Positions 28,171 to 42,082 are shown, numbered from the stretch's first letter. The stretch is DNA of 64,000 bases from Rhodospirillaceae bacterium (GCA_002737725.1 NSIP01000007.1:1-64000); one strand, 5' to 3'. Program-made: numbers and translations. Notes: generated by a model not told the origin, from the letters alone.

Positions 28171-29985
28171 ATGAACCATAGCCAATCACAGTTACGATTT
28201 GCGGCTCAGGCGCAGCGCTTGGCGGCCCTTCGAGTAGCGATGTCTGGCGCTAACGTTGACGCCTACATTGTCCCTCATGCCGACGAACACCAAGGCGAAT
28301 ACGTGGCAGCTTATGCTGCAAGACTGGAATGGCTGACAGGTTTTAGTGGCTCGGCAGGACTTGCCATCGTTACGAAAGACGCGGCTACTGTTTTCATCGA
28401 CGGCCGTTATACTTTGCAAGTCCGCGACCAAGTCGATGGACGTCTGTATGAGTACCGCCATCTTATCGACGAACCACCACAAATGTGGTTGGCCAGCCAG
28501 CTAAAAGCGGGCATGAGGCTTGGGTTTGATCCGCGCCTACATACACCCTCGGGCCTCACCAAGATTGAGGATGCCGCGCGTAAGGCTGGCGCTGAACCCG
28601 TGCCGGTGTCACAAAACCTGATTGATACGATTTGGGAGAGCCAGCCGTCGCGCCCGCATGGCCCTGTTGAAATTTACCCTGATAAATTCGCAGGCCGTAC
28701 TGCGGCGCAAAAACAAAAATTGGTTGTGGACTGGCTCAAGGCCGAACGACTTGACGCCTTCATTTTTTCTGCGCTCGATTCGATTGCTTGGTTGTTCAAT
28801 ATCCGCAGCGACGACGTTGAATTTACCCCGCTGGCACTGGGCTATGCGCTGCTGACCGATCAGGGGAAGGGCACGTTGTTTGTTGAGGCAGAAAAAATCA
28901 CACCCTCTTTGCAACAGCATTTGGGGGCAGATATCTTGCTCGCACCATACGATAGTGTGAATGCCGCGTTACTCGGCCGGGATGGAGAGCTGAAAACGAT
29001 TGGCGTTGACCGCGACACAGGGTCGCGCTGGCTTGTCGATTGCATTAAAAATGTTGGCTTCGAGGCCAAGATCAGTGCGGACCCTGTCACGGCGATCAAG
29101 GCCCGCAAGACCAGCGAAGAGCTGGATGGCGTACGCGCCGCTCATTTACGCGACGGCGCGGCGCTCACCAAGTTCTTAGCATGGCTGTCTCGCGACGCAC
29201 CGAAAGGCCATCTCACCGAAATCGAAGTTGCGGACAAATTGGCGAGTTTTCGAGCTGAGGCGAACCTCTATCGCGGCCCTAGCTTTGCGACAATTGCCGG
29301 GGCTGGGGGTAATGGGGCTATCGTGCACTACCGTGCTTCGCCCGACAGTAACGCGACGATTAAGCCTGATATGCTTCTGTTGGTGGATTCGGGCGGGCAG
29401 TATTTGGATGGCACAACCGATGTCACCCGAACTGTTGTGATTGGGACGCCGACGTCGGAACAGAAGAAGCGTTTCACACTCGTTCTGAAGGGCCATATTG
29501 CGCTGGGCTCGGCCCGCTTTGTCAAAGGAACCACGGGCAGTCAGCTCGATGCGCTTGCGCGTCACGCTTTGTGGCAAGAAGGCCTCGATTATGATCACGG
29601 CACAGGTCACGGCGTTGGGACGTTTTTAGGCGTTCACGAAGGCCCTCAACGCATCAGCAAGGTCGGTAATACGGTCGCGCTAGAGCCTGGCATGGTGATC
29701 TCAAACGAGCCCGGTTATTACAAAACAGGCGAGTACGGTATCCGCATTGAGAATTTGGTTGCGGTTCGCGCGGCACAAGGCCCCGCGAGCGCCGAGAAAA
29801 TCATTTATGAATTTGAGACCCTGACAATGGCGCCGATTGATGTAAGCCTCGTCGACACGTCGATTCTGACCCCCAGCGAAACCATGTGGCTGAACGCTTA
29901 TCACGCCCGCGTCCGAGAAGTCTTGGCGCCGCTCCTCGATGCTGAGACGCAGGATTGGCTGAAGAATGCCACGCCCACACTTTAA
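28171..29985 (+). CDS. pepP: Aminopeptidase P (Xaa-Pro aminopeptidase), M24 family
   Basis: A 604-aa metallopeptidase that removes N-terminal residues before proline. It has two creatinase-like N-terminal domains (about 10-310) and a pita-bread catalytic domain. Metal ligands are visible: the Asp pair in LLVDSGGQYLDGTTDVTRT, the His in GTGHGVGTFLGVHEGP, and the Glu residues in SNEPGYYKTGEYGIRIENL. The three-domain, roughly 600-aa build resembles eukaryotic-type cytosolic APP1 found widely in alphaproteobacteria, not the shorter E. coli PepP. It lies 31 bases after prmA and is probably co-transcribed. Its stop is one base from the ligA stop, convergent. Confidence 0.92.
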   Translation: MNHSQSQLRFAAQAQRLAALRVAMSGANVDAYIVPHADEHQGEYVAAYAARLEWLTGFSGSAGLAIVTKDAATVFIDGRYTLQVRDQVDGRLYEYRHLIDEPPQMWLASQLKAGMRLGFDPRLHTPSGLTKIEDAARKAGAEPVPVSQNLIDTIWESQPSRPHGPVEIYPDKFAGRTAAQKQKLVVDWLKAERLDAFIFSALDSIAWLFNIRSDDVEFTPLALGYALLTDQGKGTLFVEAEKITPSLQQHLGADILLAPYDSVNAALLGRDGELKTIGVDRDTGSRWLVDCIKNVGFEAKISADPVTAIKARKTSEELDGVRAAHLRDGAALTKFLAWLSRDAPKGHLTEIEVADKLASFRAEANLYRGPSFATIAGAGGNGAIVHYRASPDSNATIKPDMLLLVDSGGQYLDGTTDVTRTVVIGTPTSEQKKRFTLVLKGHIALGSARFVKGTTGSQLDALARHALWQEGLDYDHGTGHGVGTFLGVHEGPQRISKVGNTVALEPGMVISNEPGYYKTGEYGIRIENLVAVRAAQGPASAEKIIYEFETLTMAPIDVSLVDTSILTPSETMWLNAYHARVREVLAPLLDAETQDWLKNATPTL

Positions 29986-29986
29986 G

Positions 29987-33765
<3,779 letters not shown>

Positions 33766-33810
33766 TCCCGTGTGGCGCCTATGAACGCTTTGCGTATGCC
33801 TGAACGCCGC

Positions 33811-34629
33811 CTACCAAAGCTGATACCAGGGCTTGTCGCTGTTGGCTTGTTGCTGGACTGACTTTTGCTCACGCCCCTGGACCAACTCATAGGCGTCTTC
33901 GTACCAATCTGTCCCAGGATAATTAAAGCCCAAAACTGCTGCACTCTTTTGTGCTTCGCCAGGAATTCCGAGCACGGTGTAAGTCTCGGTGAGCCGATAT
34001 AACGCCTCGGGAACGTGGGTGGTGTTCCCGTAGGTGTCGACGACGTTCTTGAACCGGTTAATTGCAGCTAAGTATTGCTTTCGGCCGAGATAGAAGCGCC
34101 CGACGGTCATTTCTTTGCCAGCCAAATGGTCGCGTGTCAGGTCGATTTTAAGACGGGAATCGCGGGCATATGAGGTGCCGGGGAAGCGCGTCAAAACATC
34201 TTGTAAGGCTTCCAGCGACTTACGGGTCATATCTTGGTCGCGCTGAACGTCGGTAATTTGTTCGTAGTAGCACAGCGCTTTCAAATAATAGGCGTAAGCA
34301 ACGTCTCGATTGCCTGGGTGTACGGCAATGAAGCGGTCGATACCCGAGATGGCATCGTCGTATTTATTGTTCTGATAATGCGAATAGGCTGACATCAGTT
34401 TGGATTTTGTCGCCCAAACGGAATAGGGGTGCTGGCGTTCGACTTCGTCGAAATATGCCGCTGCATCCTTGTAGCGGCCATCGTCGAGGTAGGTCATGGC
34501 CTGGCTATAGATTTCGTAAACGCTTTGCTCTTTGTATGCGATTTCGTCGTCGCCAGCGCATGCCGAGAGAAGCACGGCAGCGACCATGGCGGGGATGAAC
34601 AAACCAAGCTTAGCCGCGAGTGACGTCAC
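33811..34629 (-). CDS. bamD: Outer-membrane assembly lipoprotein BamD
   Basis: An essential lipoprotein of the BAM machine that folds outer-membrane β-barrels. The signal LGLFIPAMVAAVLLSAC ends in a lipobox Cys. Five TPR-type helices follow, including EIYSQAMTYLDDGRYKDAAAYFDEVERQHPYSVWA and SYARDSRLKIDLTRDHLAGKEMTVGRFYLGRKQYLAAINRFK, close to family consensus. I place the start at the GTG at 34629, which has GGGAGG ten bases upstream and yields 272 aa; a longer frame to 34668 adds an unlikely N-terminus. It heads the recN-ligA block. Confidence 0.93.
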   Translation of the reverse strand: MTSLAAKLGLFIPAMVAAVLLSACAGDDEIAYKEQSVYEIYSQAMTYLDDGRYKDAAAYFDEVERQHPYSVWATKSKLMSAYSHYQNNKYDDAISGIDRFIAVHPGNRDVAYAYYLKALCYYEQITDVQRDQDMTRKSLEALQDVLTRFPGTSYARDSRLKIDLTRDHLAGKEMTVGRFYLGRKQYLAAINRFKNVVDTYGNTTHVPEALYRLTETYTVLGIPGEAQKSAAVLGFNYPGTDWYEDAYELVQGREQKSVQQQANSDKPWYQLW

Positions 34630-34781
34630 GACAATCAGACCTCCCACAGGGGTTTGTAGCCACAGCAAGCTTGCCGATCAACGCCGACAATAATGCTGGG
34701 TGCGGAGTATACCATCTGGCCTTGGTGTGTCACGCCGGAGCGTTCGACCGTGACAAAAAGGATTTGCCACAATTTGGCGGC

Positions 34782-35765
34782 TTAGGCGAGGGCTGCGAAG
34801 GGTTGAGAATCAACCCGAGCTGATTCAGACATGTTATCGCCGACTTCGACTAATTCCCAACAGCTGGGGTCGGCGAGGACCTGCCGCATCAGTCGGGCCG
34901 TATCCCCGTGGCTCGAGCAATGGCCCGAGAAATGTCCAATGATGGGGTGTCCACAAAGGTAAAGATCGCCGATGGCATCGAGAACCTTATGGCGCACAAA
35001 CTCGTCGGCATGGCGCAGGCCATCGTCATTTAAAATGCGGTCACCATCCACGACAATGGCGTTCTCTAAGCTCCCGCCGCGCGCCAAGCCAGCTTCCCGC
35101 AGGGCGGTAACCTCAGACAAGAGGCCAAAAGTACGTGCCCGGCTGATCTCGGATTTGAAGGTCTCGGCGCTAATGCTAAAACTACAATGCTGCCGACCGA
35201 TGGCGGCAGCCCTGAAATCGATCTCGAAATCGATACGTAAATCACTTTGGGTGGGGACGAGGGAGACCCGCTTCGCGCCGTTCGTAAAGCTTTTGGACTT
35301 GCGGATGCGAAAGGCTTTGCGAGTGACCTGAAGTTCTGCGAGGCCTGCGCATTCCATCAAGAACATGAACGGCCAGGCGCTTCCATCCATGGCAGGTACT
35401 TCAGGGCCGTTCACTTCGACAACTGCATTATCTATGCCCATGCCGTAAAGGGCGGCCATGAGGTGCTCGACTGTTGTCACACTCACGCCATGCTCGTCAG
35501 CGATCACCGTGCAAAGTCGCGAGTCTGTTACATTGCACCAGCGGGCCGGGATTTCTCTCCCGCCCCCGACCAAATCAATTCTGCGGAAGATAATGCCCGT
35601 ATCGGCTGGGGCGGGATGAAGTTTTAGGGCTACGCGTGAGCCAGAATGAAGCCCCACGCCGGTGCAGCCAATTGATGTTTTAAGGGTCTTTTGCATGATC
35701 GGGCGCGCCGAGAAGGACGCGCGTGCCCCATCTCGTGGCTCTGGGTTGCTAAAATCCAAGTTCAT
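34782..35765 (-). CDS. lpxC: UDP-3-O-acyl-N-acetylglucosamine deacetylase LpxC
   Basis: The zinc enzyme of the first committed step of lipid A synthesis. TLKTSIGCTGVGLHSG opens the fold. Zinc ligands are the His in TTVEHLMAALYG and the His and Asp in RHKVLDAIGDLYL. The catalytic base region EVPAMDGSAWPF and the His in GHFSGHCSSHG are present. I choose the ATG at 35765, which gives about 327 aa; in-frame starts at 35792 and 35840 add poorly conserved residues. The gene sits between ftsZ and bamD, as in many alphaproteobacteria, and is separated from ftsZ by a terminator, so it has its own promoter. Confidence 0.95.
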   Translation of the reverse strand: MNLDFSNPEPRDGARASFSARPIMQKTLKTSIGCTGVGLHSGSRVALKLHPAPADTGIIFRRIDLVGGGREIPARWCNVTDSRLCTVIADEHGVSVTTVEHLMAALYGMGIDNAVVEVNGPEVPAMDGSAWPFMFLMECAGLAELQVTRKAFRIRKSKSFTNGAKRVSLVPTQSDLRIDFEIDFRAAAIGRQHCSFSISAETFKSEISRARTFGLLSEVTALREAGLARGGSLENAIVVDGDRILNDDGLRHADEFVRHKVLDAIGDLYLCGHPIIGHFSGHCSSHGDTARLMRQVLADPSCWELVEVGDNMSESARVDSQPFAALA

Positions 35766-36028
35766 TTCATCAGTTCTTTCAAAACGAACCATAAGGCAGA
35801 GCAAGCAGGTGATCGACAAGTTGGTGTTCTTGGGTAGCAATCCTCTGAGGTCGCTAAGAATTATATTTGCAGAAAGGCCTTGAGAAACAAAGGAAGAAGT
35901 TGCTGTAACGATGTTTCATTACGCTCAAGTTTATCGCAGTAACCTATTGTTTAATATGGCTTTCTTAAGGCGGTGAAGTAGGAGCCATCGATCACTCGAT
36001 CGCTTTAGATTGCCGAAAGCTTAAAGCA

Positions 36029-36058
36029 AGAAGGGGCCTGCAGATTCAGGCCCCTTCT
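36029..36058 (-). terminator. Terminator after ftsZ, end of the dcw cluster
   Basis: A perfect 12-base stem AGAAGGGGCCTG/CAGGCCCCTTCT around a six-base loop starts 31 bases after the ftsZ stop. On the minus strand it is followed by TGCTTTAAGCTTT, a weak T-tract. It is the only strong hairpin in the ftsZ-lpxC gap and most likely ends the division-cluster transcript. The rest of the gap (35766-36028) should contain the lpxC promoter but shows nothing decisive. Confidence 0.8.
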
Positions 36059-36088
36059 GTTAACAGAAAAAATACTGTCGGTAAGTAT

Positions 36089-37957
36089 TTAGTTCGCTTG
36101 GCGGCGTAAGAAAGCCGGGATTTCCAGCTCGTCCTCAGTTTGCGACGCAAGCGGGCGATCCAAAGGGCCAACCGAGATATTCATCGCCGGTGCTGCTCTT
36201 TCGGCCTTTAATTGTGGCTCTACAACAGCCTTAGGGGCCTCATCAGTCTTGGCCTTGCTGGTTATCAGGCTGCGATAGCGGCTGAACAAGCTCAGTCGGC
36301 TACCGCCATCGTCGGTCTTGGCCGCAGGAGCAGGAGGAGCAATAGCGGCTGTTTTCGCTTCGGCAGCGAGCTTAGGTTCTGCCAATGCCAAAGTCGGAGC
36401 CTTCATCTCCACTTTCGGCTCCATTGGTGCGCGGGGAATAAACACATCTTTGGGTTTATTAACCGTCACAAGCGGAATCCGAGGTTGAGCCGCAGGGATC
36501 GTAGAACGCGCGACCGCTTCGGCAACCGCGGCAGCCTGTGCGGCTTGAGAGGCCGCAGCCATGACAGGCGCCAAGACCGCTGCGATTGGAAGTTCAGTCG
36601 CAACAGGCTCAGACATTGGCGCTGGTTCGGCCTCAAGCCCTGAAGCTTCGGCATATTGCGGCACCATTTCTTCAATCACCGCAACTTCGAGCTCTTCTTC
36701 TGCCGCAACCAGTAGGGCTTTTTCTGCCTTGATCGCCGCAGCCATTTGGACGAGGGCTTTCTCCTCGTTACTGAGCTCGGACACCTGCGCAACCGGGGCC
36801 GGTGCAGGTGCGCCGAGCCCAAATGCGAGGGTTGGCTGAGCCGGTGCGGGTGCGGCTTTCGCCACGGGTGCTGCGGCAGCTCTTGCCACAGGTGCGGGTG
36901 CCGACGTTCTGATCTCTGGCACGAAGCGACCCACGGCGCGGGTTTCGGGTCGATTGAACATGGGGCGCGGTTGGACGCCCGCAACGGATTCAATGCCTGT
37001 GGCCACAACCGACACGCGGATGCGCCCTTCCATATTTTGATCGAAGCATGACCCGAAGATTATAATAGCATCACTCTCGACTTCGTCACGGATACGGTTG
37101 GCGGCTTCGTCCACCTCGAACAAGGTGATGTCGGCTCCGCCGGTGATGTTAATCAACACCCCTTTAGCACCTTTCATCGAGGTTTCTTCGATCAGCGGGT
37201 TGGCGATGGCTGCTTCGGCTGCATCCAACGCACGACGATCACCTTCGGCTTCGCCGGTACCCATCATGGCACGGCCCATTTCCTTCATCACGGTGCGCAC
37301 GTCCGCGAAGTCGAGGTTGATGAGGCCTGGCATGATCATCAGGTCGGTGACGCTGCGAACGCCTCCGTACAAAACATCATCTGCCATTTTAAAGGCATCA
37401 GCGAAGGTGGTTTTCTCATTGGCCACCCGGAACAGATTTTGGTTCGGGATGACAATGAGTGTATCCACCAAGCCCGCCAATTCTTCGATGCCAGCATCGG
37501 CAAGGCGCATTCTGTTTGCACCTTCAAAGTGGAACGGCTTAGTAATAACGCCAACGGTGAGAATGCCCATTTCGCGTGCGATACGCGCGATCACGGGCGC
37601 AGCGCCAGTGCCTGTGCCACCGCCCATACCAGCGGTAATGAACGCCATGTGGCTACCGTCCAATTCGCGGGCGATCAGCTCCACAGATTCTTCGGCCGCA
37701 TGACGGCCGATATCGGGTCGAGCGCCAGCGCCAAGGCCTTGGGTCGTATCGCGGCCAAGTTGGATGCGCCGATCCGTCCGTGAAAGGGACAGGGATTGAG
37801 CGTCGGTGTTGGCGACGACGAAGTCGACGCCTTCCATCGCGGCGTTAATCATATTGTTCACCGCATTGCCGCCGGCACCACCGATGCCGACTACGGTGAT
37901 GCGCGGCTTGAGCTGCGCCTCGATCGTTGTCTTGGGTACGCTTAGGTTGATTGTCAT
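36089..37957 (-). CDS. ftsZ: Cell division protein FtsZ with long C-terminal linker
   Basis: The tubulin-like GTPase of the division ring. The GTPase core (about 15-325) has [14 protein letters not shown], the tubulin signature [26 protein letters not shown] as T7 loop, and [22 protein letters not shown]. It is followed by an unusually long Ala/Pro/Glu-rich linker of about 280 residues and the conserved C-terminal peptide [13 protein letters not shown] that binds FtsA. I start at the ATG at 37957 because GGAG lies six bases before it; an in-frame ATG is four codons upstream. It follows ftsA after a 136-base gap, so it may also have its own promoter, and it is the last gene before the terminator. 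Confidence 0.97.
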   Translation of the reverse strand: MTINLSVPKTTIEAQLKPRITVVGIGGAGGNAVNNMINAAMEGVDFVVANTDAQSLSLSRTDRRIQLGRDTTQGLGAGARPDIGRHAAEESVELIARELDGSHMAFITAGMGGGTGTGAAPVIARIAREMGILTVGVITKPFHFEGANRMRLADAGIEELAGLVDTLIVIPNQNLFRVANEKTTFADAFKMADDVLYGGVRSVTDLMIMPGLINLDFADVRTVMKEMGRAMMGTGEAEGDRRALDAAEAAIANPLIEETSMKGAKGVLINITGGADITLFEVDEAANRIRDEVESDAIIIFGSCFDQNMEGRIRVSVVATGIESVAGVQPRPMFNRPETRAVGRFVPEIRTSAPAPVARAAAAPVAKAAPAPAQPTLAFGLGAPAPAPVAQVSELSNEEKALVQMAAAIKAEKALLVAAEEELEVAVIEEMVPQYAEASGLEAEPAPMSEPVATELPIAAVLAPVMAAASQAAQAAAVAEAVARSTIPAAQPRIPLVTVNKPKDVFIPRAPMEPKVEMKAPTLALAEPKLAAEAKTAAIAPPAPAAKTDDGGSRLSLFSRYRSLITSKAKTDEAPKAVVEPQLKAERAAPAMNISVGPLDRPLASQTEDELEIPAFLRRQAN

Positions 37958-38093
37958 TTTTGGCTCCATCTTTTTTCTGTGTTCGTTGCAACGACACCCA
38001 TGGGTCGACCCACGGTTATTATTTTTTTATTGAATCGTCGCGGTGGGGGACCGGTCGTCCACCGCGAAGATCCCGATTCGGCCCTGCTCCTCA
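37958..38093 (-). promoter_or_regulatory. ftsA-ftsZ intergenic region, candidate ftsZ promoter
   Basis: This is the widest gap in the division cluster. It contains two GANTC sites (38032-38036 and 38075-38079), the target of the alphaproteobacterial CcrM methylase. It also has overlapping perfect palindromes ACCCATGGGT (37996-38005) and TGGGTCGACCCA (38001-38012) and a GC-rich 8-base stem (CGCGGTGG with CCACCGCG, near 38040-38066). CcrM control of ftsZ is known in Caulobacter. No -10/-35 pair could be fixed. Confidence 0.4.
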
Positions 38094-39344
38094 TTAGAAA
38101 TTTTCTCGCAGCCATTGGCCTATCCGACCAAAGCCACGTTTTTGATTGGCGGCCGCCATGACCGCATAACTGGGACGCAATACGTGCTCTTTCAGGCCAT
38201 AGCGAAGAAGGCCTGCCGCCGTCGAAAACGCTGGGCCTGAAACTGAATCGGGGAGACCCCGAATCAATTTCGGTCGACCCAAGCGAACCTGCTTATCAAG
38301 TACGAGTTCAGCTAAATCGCGAACGCCTTCAAGTTGGCTAGCGCCTCCTGTCAGCACGACCCGGCGACCAGCGCTTTTGACAAAGCCACTGGCATCAAGG
38401 TGGGAGCGGACAAGCTCGAAGGTTTCCTCGATGCGAGGTTGGATAATTTGCACCAGCATCGACTTAGGAACTTCGCTGGCATTGGTTTCATCGTCCTCGC
38501 CAACGAGGGGGACTTTCAACAGTTCGCGCGCATCGCCGGGTGTCATGGCCACGGTACCATAGACCGTCTTCAAACGCTCGGCCTTGGCGACGGGCGTGGA
38601 TAAGCCCTTGGCGATGTCATTGGTGACGTGGTTGCCGCCAATGGTAATGGATTCAACGAACACCACTTGGCTGTCATTAAAGACAGCGATAGAGGTTGTG
38701 CCGCCGCCCATATCAATCACGGTTACGCCCATGTCTTTCTCGTCGTCGACGAGGCAAGCCAATCCGGCTGCATAGGGCGAGACCACGCGGTCTTTGATAT
38801 CGAGATGGCAACGATCAATGACGGTGGCGAGGTTGCGCCCTGGCCCGATTCCCGCAGTGACCAGGTGAATCGTCACACCCAACTTCTCGCCGTACATCCC
38901 GCGTGGATCAATGATACCGTTGCCGCCGTCGATGCTGTAGCCGGTGGGAATACAATGAATTAACTCGCGATCGGCATCGTCGAACATGCTGCTACCATGA
39001 TCCAGCACCCGGCGCACATCGGTATCACGGATTTGGTGGCCTGAAACTGATAGTTCCACCTCGACGCGCGTTGAGCGAGGCGTACCGCACGACATATTGA
39101 CGAACACTTGGTCGACGCGCACGTTAGCCATCTGCTCAGCCGCTTCGACGGCCTCGCGTACTGATGCTTCGACTTCATCCAAGTTCGCGACCTGACCGTT
39201 GCGCATGCCACGCGAACGATGATGTCCGACACCAATCACCTGCAGGTCGCCATCTTCACCGCTATTAGCGATAAAGCACGCGACCTTAGTGGTTCCGACA
39301 TCCAACGCGGCGATATGTGCGCCGGGGGACACAGCTTTTGACAC
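38094..39344 (-). CDS. ftsA: Cell division protein FtsA
   Basis: The actin-like protein that tethers FtsZ filaments to the membrane. It has the ATPase motifs IAALDVGTTKVACFIA (phosphate 1), MGVTVIDMGGGTTSIAVF (phosphate 2) and VVLTGGASQLEGV (adenosine), and the SHS2/1C region around RVDQVFVNMSCG. It ends in an amphipathic membrane helix (GFGRIGQWLRENF). I place the start at the GTG at 39344, which has AAGGAGAT about eight bases upstream, giving 416 aa; an earlier in-frame start exists at 39374. It follows ftsQ by 58 bases. Confidence 0.96.
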   Translation of the reverse strand: MSKAVSPGAHIAALDVGTTKVACFIANSGEDGDLQVIGVGHHRSRGMRNGQVANLDEVEASVREAVEAAEQMANVRVDQVFVNMSCGTPRSTRVEVELSVSGHQIRDTDVRRVLDHGSSMFDDADRELIHCIPTGYSIDGGNGIIDPRGMYGEKLGVTIHLVTAGIGPGRNLATVIDRCHLDIKDRVVSPYAAGLACLVDDEKDMGVTVIDMGGGTTSIAVFNDSQVVFVESITIGGNHVTNDIAKGLSTPVAKAERLKTVYGTVAMTPGDARELLKVPLVGEDDETNASEVPKSMLVQIIQPRIEETFELVRSHLDASGFVKSAGRRVVLTGGASQLEGVRDLAELVLDKQVRLGRPKLIRGLPDSVSGPAFSTAAGLLRYGLKEHVLRPSYAVMAAANQKRGFGRIGQWLRENF

Positions 39345-39402
39345 TGAACGTATCTCCTTTAACTTTCTAGTCACGATCGTCTCCGTTCAGTCGCTCTCAT
39401 CT

Positions 39403-40227
39403 CTAGACGTCCCGTTTAACGATCTTGATGGCACTTGGACGTTGGTTTTCTGCTTTGGGCACAGCAGTGTTTGCTGTCTGGCCCTGGTTCAGTTGCACGA
39501 TCAATCGGTCGGGCAATTGCATGTCGATGGATGCTAGATCGCGCTCGAGAAGGCTATGTTCGCGCTGAAGGGTGGCCAAGCGCGCCCAAGTTGCTGCGAT
39601 TCCCGTTTCGGGCATGCGCACGGCAATCCCAGATTCAAAAGAATCGAAATGAATGTTCCAGCGTCGTTCACCAATTCTGACAGCACCACGCACGCGGCTG
39701 AGCAACTCAGGTTCCGTCTTGAGTGTTTCAAAGAGTTCAAAGGCATGAGTGGGGGCGTCGTTGCCGACAATCAAAGGAAGCTCGCCGATTTGGCCAGGCA
39801 CATCGACGATGCTGTGGCCGCTGGCGTCGATCAGAGTGTAACGCTTGCCGCGTTGCCACAGGGCGTAAGCCACGCGCTCCTCGATCACGACATGCACGGC
39901 GCTTGGCAGTTGACGTTCGACTTGGGCAGACTTGACCCACGGCAGGCTTTCCAAGGCTTCGCGCGCCTCGCCAACGTTGATTGACAGAATTGGCGTTCCG
40001 CGTTCGATATCCATAGACGCTAAAATATCCTCGGGATTGGTGTTGCTTCGTCCCTCGACGGTCAAAGCTTCCAGGCGCAAGCCTGCCATGGCACTCAGAT
40101 CCAACGTATGGTCCATGGCGTTGTTGTATGGCGAGACGATTTGCGGCCAACGATCCGTGGCTCGCAAGGCTAACGTTGCCAAGCCGACCAAGGCGATCGA
40201 ACCAAAAAGGATGGCTAAGCGTCGCAT
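39403..40227 (-). CDS. ftsQ: Cell division protein FtsQ
   Basis: A bitopic division protein of about 274 aa. It has a short cytoplasmic start (MRRLA), one transmembrane helix (about 4-25, ILFGSIALVGLATLAL), a POTRA domain (GLRLEALTVEGRSNTNPEDILASMDIERGTPILSINVGEARE, ESLPWVKSAQVERQLPSAVHVVIEERVAYALW) and the β-domain (LPLIVGNDAP, IAATWARLATLQREH). It recruits FtsL and FtsB to the septum. The start at 40227 follows GGTGGAG and overlaps the end of ddl by 13 bases; a longer frame begins at 40248. Confidence 0.92.
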   Translation of the reverse strand: MRRLAILFGSIALVGLATLALRATDRWPQIVSPYNNAMDHTLDLSAMAGLRLEALTVEGRSNTNPEDILASMDIERGTPILSINVGEAREALESLPWVKSAQVERQLPSAVHVVIEERVAYALWQRGKRYTLIDASGHSIVDVPGQIGELPLIVGNDAPTHAFELFETLKTEPELLSRVRGAVRIGERRWNIHFDSFESGIAVRMPETGIAATWARLATLQREHSLLERDLASIDMQLPDRLIVQLNQGQTANTAVPKAENQRPSAIKIVKRDV

Positions 40228-41135
40228 GCGGCGTGCTCCACCATCCACTGGATGAGTTGATTGAAACTAATGCCCAGATGCAGGGCCTGCTCTGGGACCA
40301 GCGATGTTGGCGTTAAGCCTGGCTGGGTGTTGACTTCCAGCATGTAGAATTCCGTGCCGTCAAAACGCAAATCAGCACGCGAAACGCCGCGACAGCCCAG
40401 GGCGCGATGCGCGGTAAGAGATAGTTCCATGGCCCGGTCGTAGAGTTTTTTATCCAAGGCTGCTGGAATGACGTGCGTTGAGCCGCCTGAAGCGTATTTC
40501 GCCTCGTAGTCGTAGAAGGAGCGGTCTGTCATGATCTCGGTGACGGCCAGGGCTTTCTCACCCATGACGGCGACTGTCACTTCGCGGCCTGGGATGTATT
40601 GCTCAACCAAGATGAGTCCATCGGCAGGTATGCCCAGATCTTCCAAGGGTTGACGATTGTCACCCGGATGGACAAAACGAATGCCAACGCTGGAGCCTTC
40701 GTTAGTTGGTTTCAGAACGTAGGGCGGTGGCAACACATCGCCTTTTTCTGCTTCGGCGCGCGTGACGACGCGATCTTTGGCAACCGGGATCCCCACAGAT
40801 GCGAAAATCTTCTTCGCCATGGGTTTATCCATGGCCATGGCCGAGGCCATGCGGCCTGAATGCGTATAGGGCAGGGCCATCATGTCGAGCAAGCCCTGAA
40901 TGGAACCATCTTCACCGACGCGCCCGTGGAGCGCATTGAAAACAACGTCTGGCTTTCCGACGGTAATGTCGCGCACAAGGGCGGCCACATCGCGAGTCAC
41001 GTCAATGGTGATCACGTCGTAGCCGAGCGCCCCAAGCGCGCGTGCTGCTGCGCCTGCCGACACAAGCGAAACCTCGCGCTCCTTCGAGGGGCCGCCTGCG
41101 AGCACGGCAACGCGTTTGATGTTGCGTGTGCTCAT
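40215..41135 (-). CDS. ddl: D-alanine-D-alanine ligase
   Basis: A 306-aa ATP-grasp enzyme making the D-Ala-D-Ala dipeptide of peptidoglycan. Marks are VAVLAGGPSKEREVSLVSA (N-terminal), NALHGRVGEDGSIQGLLD (substrate), LKPTNEGSSVGIRFV (ATP loop), SRADLRFDGTEFYMLEVNTQPGLTPTSLVPEQA (metal and D-Ala site). The ATG at 41135 overlaps the murB stop as ATGA, and a longer frame upstream is not needed. By position in the cluster it corresponds to ddlB. Confidence 0.96.
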   Translation of the reverse strand: MSTRNIKRVAVLAGGPSKEREVSLVSAGAAARALGALGYDVITIDVTRDVAALVRDITVGKPDVVFNALHGRVGEDGSIQGLLDMMALPYTHSGRMASAMAMDKPMAKKIFASVGIPVAKDRVVTRAEAEKGDVLPPPYVLKPTNEGSSVGIRFVHPGDNRQPLEDLGIPADGLILVEQYIPGREVTVAVMGEKALAVTEIMTDRSFYDYEAKYASGGSTHVIPAALDKKLYDRAMELSLTAHRALGCRGVSRADLRFDGTEFYMLEVNTQPGLTPTSLVPEQALHLGISFNQLIQWMVEHAACDA

Positions 41136-42082
41136 GACGGCTTCACCAAGGCGCGTGGATCCATGGCAGTAACGCCAATGCGGCGAATTTCCCACTCCAA
41201 GCTAATGCCAGTTTTTTCTTTCACGCGGCGGCGGAGTTCATCACCCAGCCCTTCAATGTCTGAAGACGTCGCGTTGCCGGCATTGATCAGGAAATTGGTG
41301 TGCTTGTCTGAGACCATTGCCCCGCCCCGCACTAACCCGCGCCCACCCACATCATCGATGAGCTTCCATGCTTTGGCTTCGGCAGGATTTGCGAATGTCG
41401 ACCCGCCCGTGTGACTTTGGGTCGGCTGACTTTCTTCGCGTTCAGCGCGGATCTCGCGGATACGCGCCGTGATGGCATCGGGGTCGCCTTTGGCGCCACG
41501 CAGTTCGGCACCGATGAACACCCAATCTTCTGAAATAGCGCAGTGACGATAACTGAAACCTAATTCGTCGAGTGAGAGCTTGTGTAACTCGCCGTGGTTA
41601 TCGAGCGCGGTAGCGTTGACGCAAATATTTTGAATTTCGTGGCCATAGCAGCCCGCATTCATGCGCACTGCGCCGCCGATGGTGCCGGGAACCCCGGTCA
41701 AGAATTCTAATCCAGTGATGGCCGCATCGCGCGCAGCTGTGGCGATATTGGCATCAACGGCTGCTGCGCCGCAGCGCAAGCTTAATCCGTCGGTTTCGAT
41801 GTTATTGAAAGCTTTGCCCAGACGAATCAGGACTCCCGGGACACCGCCATCACGCACCAGCAAGTTCGAACCCAGTCCGATGACTGTGACAGGCACATCG
41901 GCAGGCTTGGCCTTCAGAAAAGCCGACAGATCAGTCACGTCCGCAGGCGTAAACAGCACCTCGGCTGGACCGCCGACACGAAACCATGTCATGCGCCCGA
42001 GATCAGCCATGGACTCATAGCCGCCGCGCACACGTGGCAGGCGATCAGCCAAGCTCGACGATGAGGCGCTGGCCGTCATCAT
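41132..42082 (-). CDS. murB: UDP-N-acetylenolpyruvoylglucosamine reductase
   Basis: A flavoenzyme reducing UDP-GlcNAc-enolpyruvate to UDP-MurNAc. The FAD domain has [38 protein letters not shown] and [21 protein letters not shown]. The C-terminal domain has the catalytic Ser in [10 protein letters not shown] and the Glu in LEWEIRRIG. At about 315 aa it is a type II-like MurB without the type I loop. The start codon overlaps the murC stop (ATGATG, either ATG possible). Its stop overlaps ddl. Confidence 0.96.
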   Translation of the reverse strand: MMTASASSSSLADRLPRVRGGYESMADLGRMTWFRVGGPAEVLFTPADVTDLSAFLKAKPADVPVTVIGLGSNLLVRDGGVPGVLIRLGKAFNNIETDGLSLRCGAAAVDANIATAARDAAITGLEFLTGVPGTIGGAVRMNAGCYGHEIQNICVNATALDNHGELHKLSLDELGFSYRHCAISEDWVFIGAELRGAKGDPDAITARIREIRAEREESQPTQSHTGGSTFANPAEAKAWKLIDDVGGRGLVRGGAMVSDKHTNFLINAGNATSSDIEGLGDELRRRVKEKTGISLEWEIRRIGVTAMDPRALVKPS

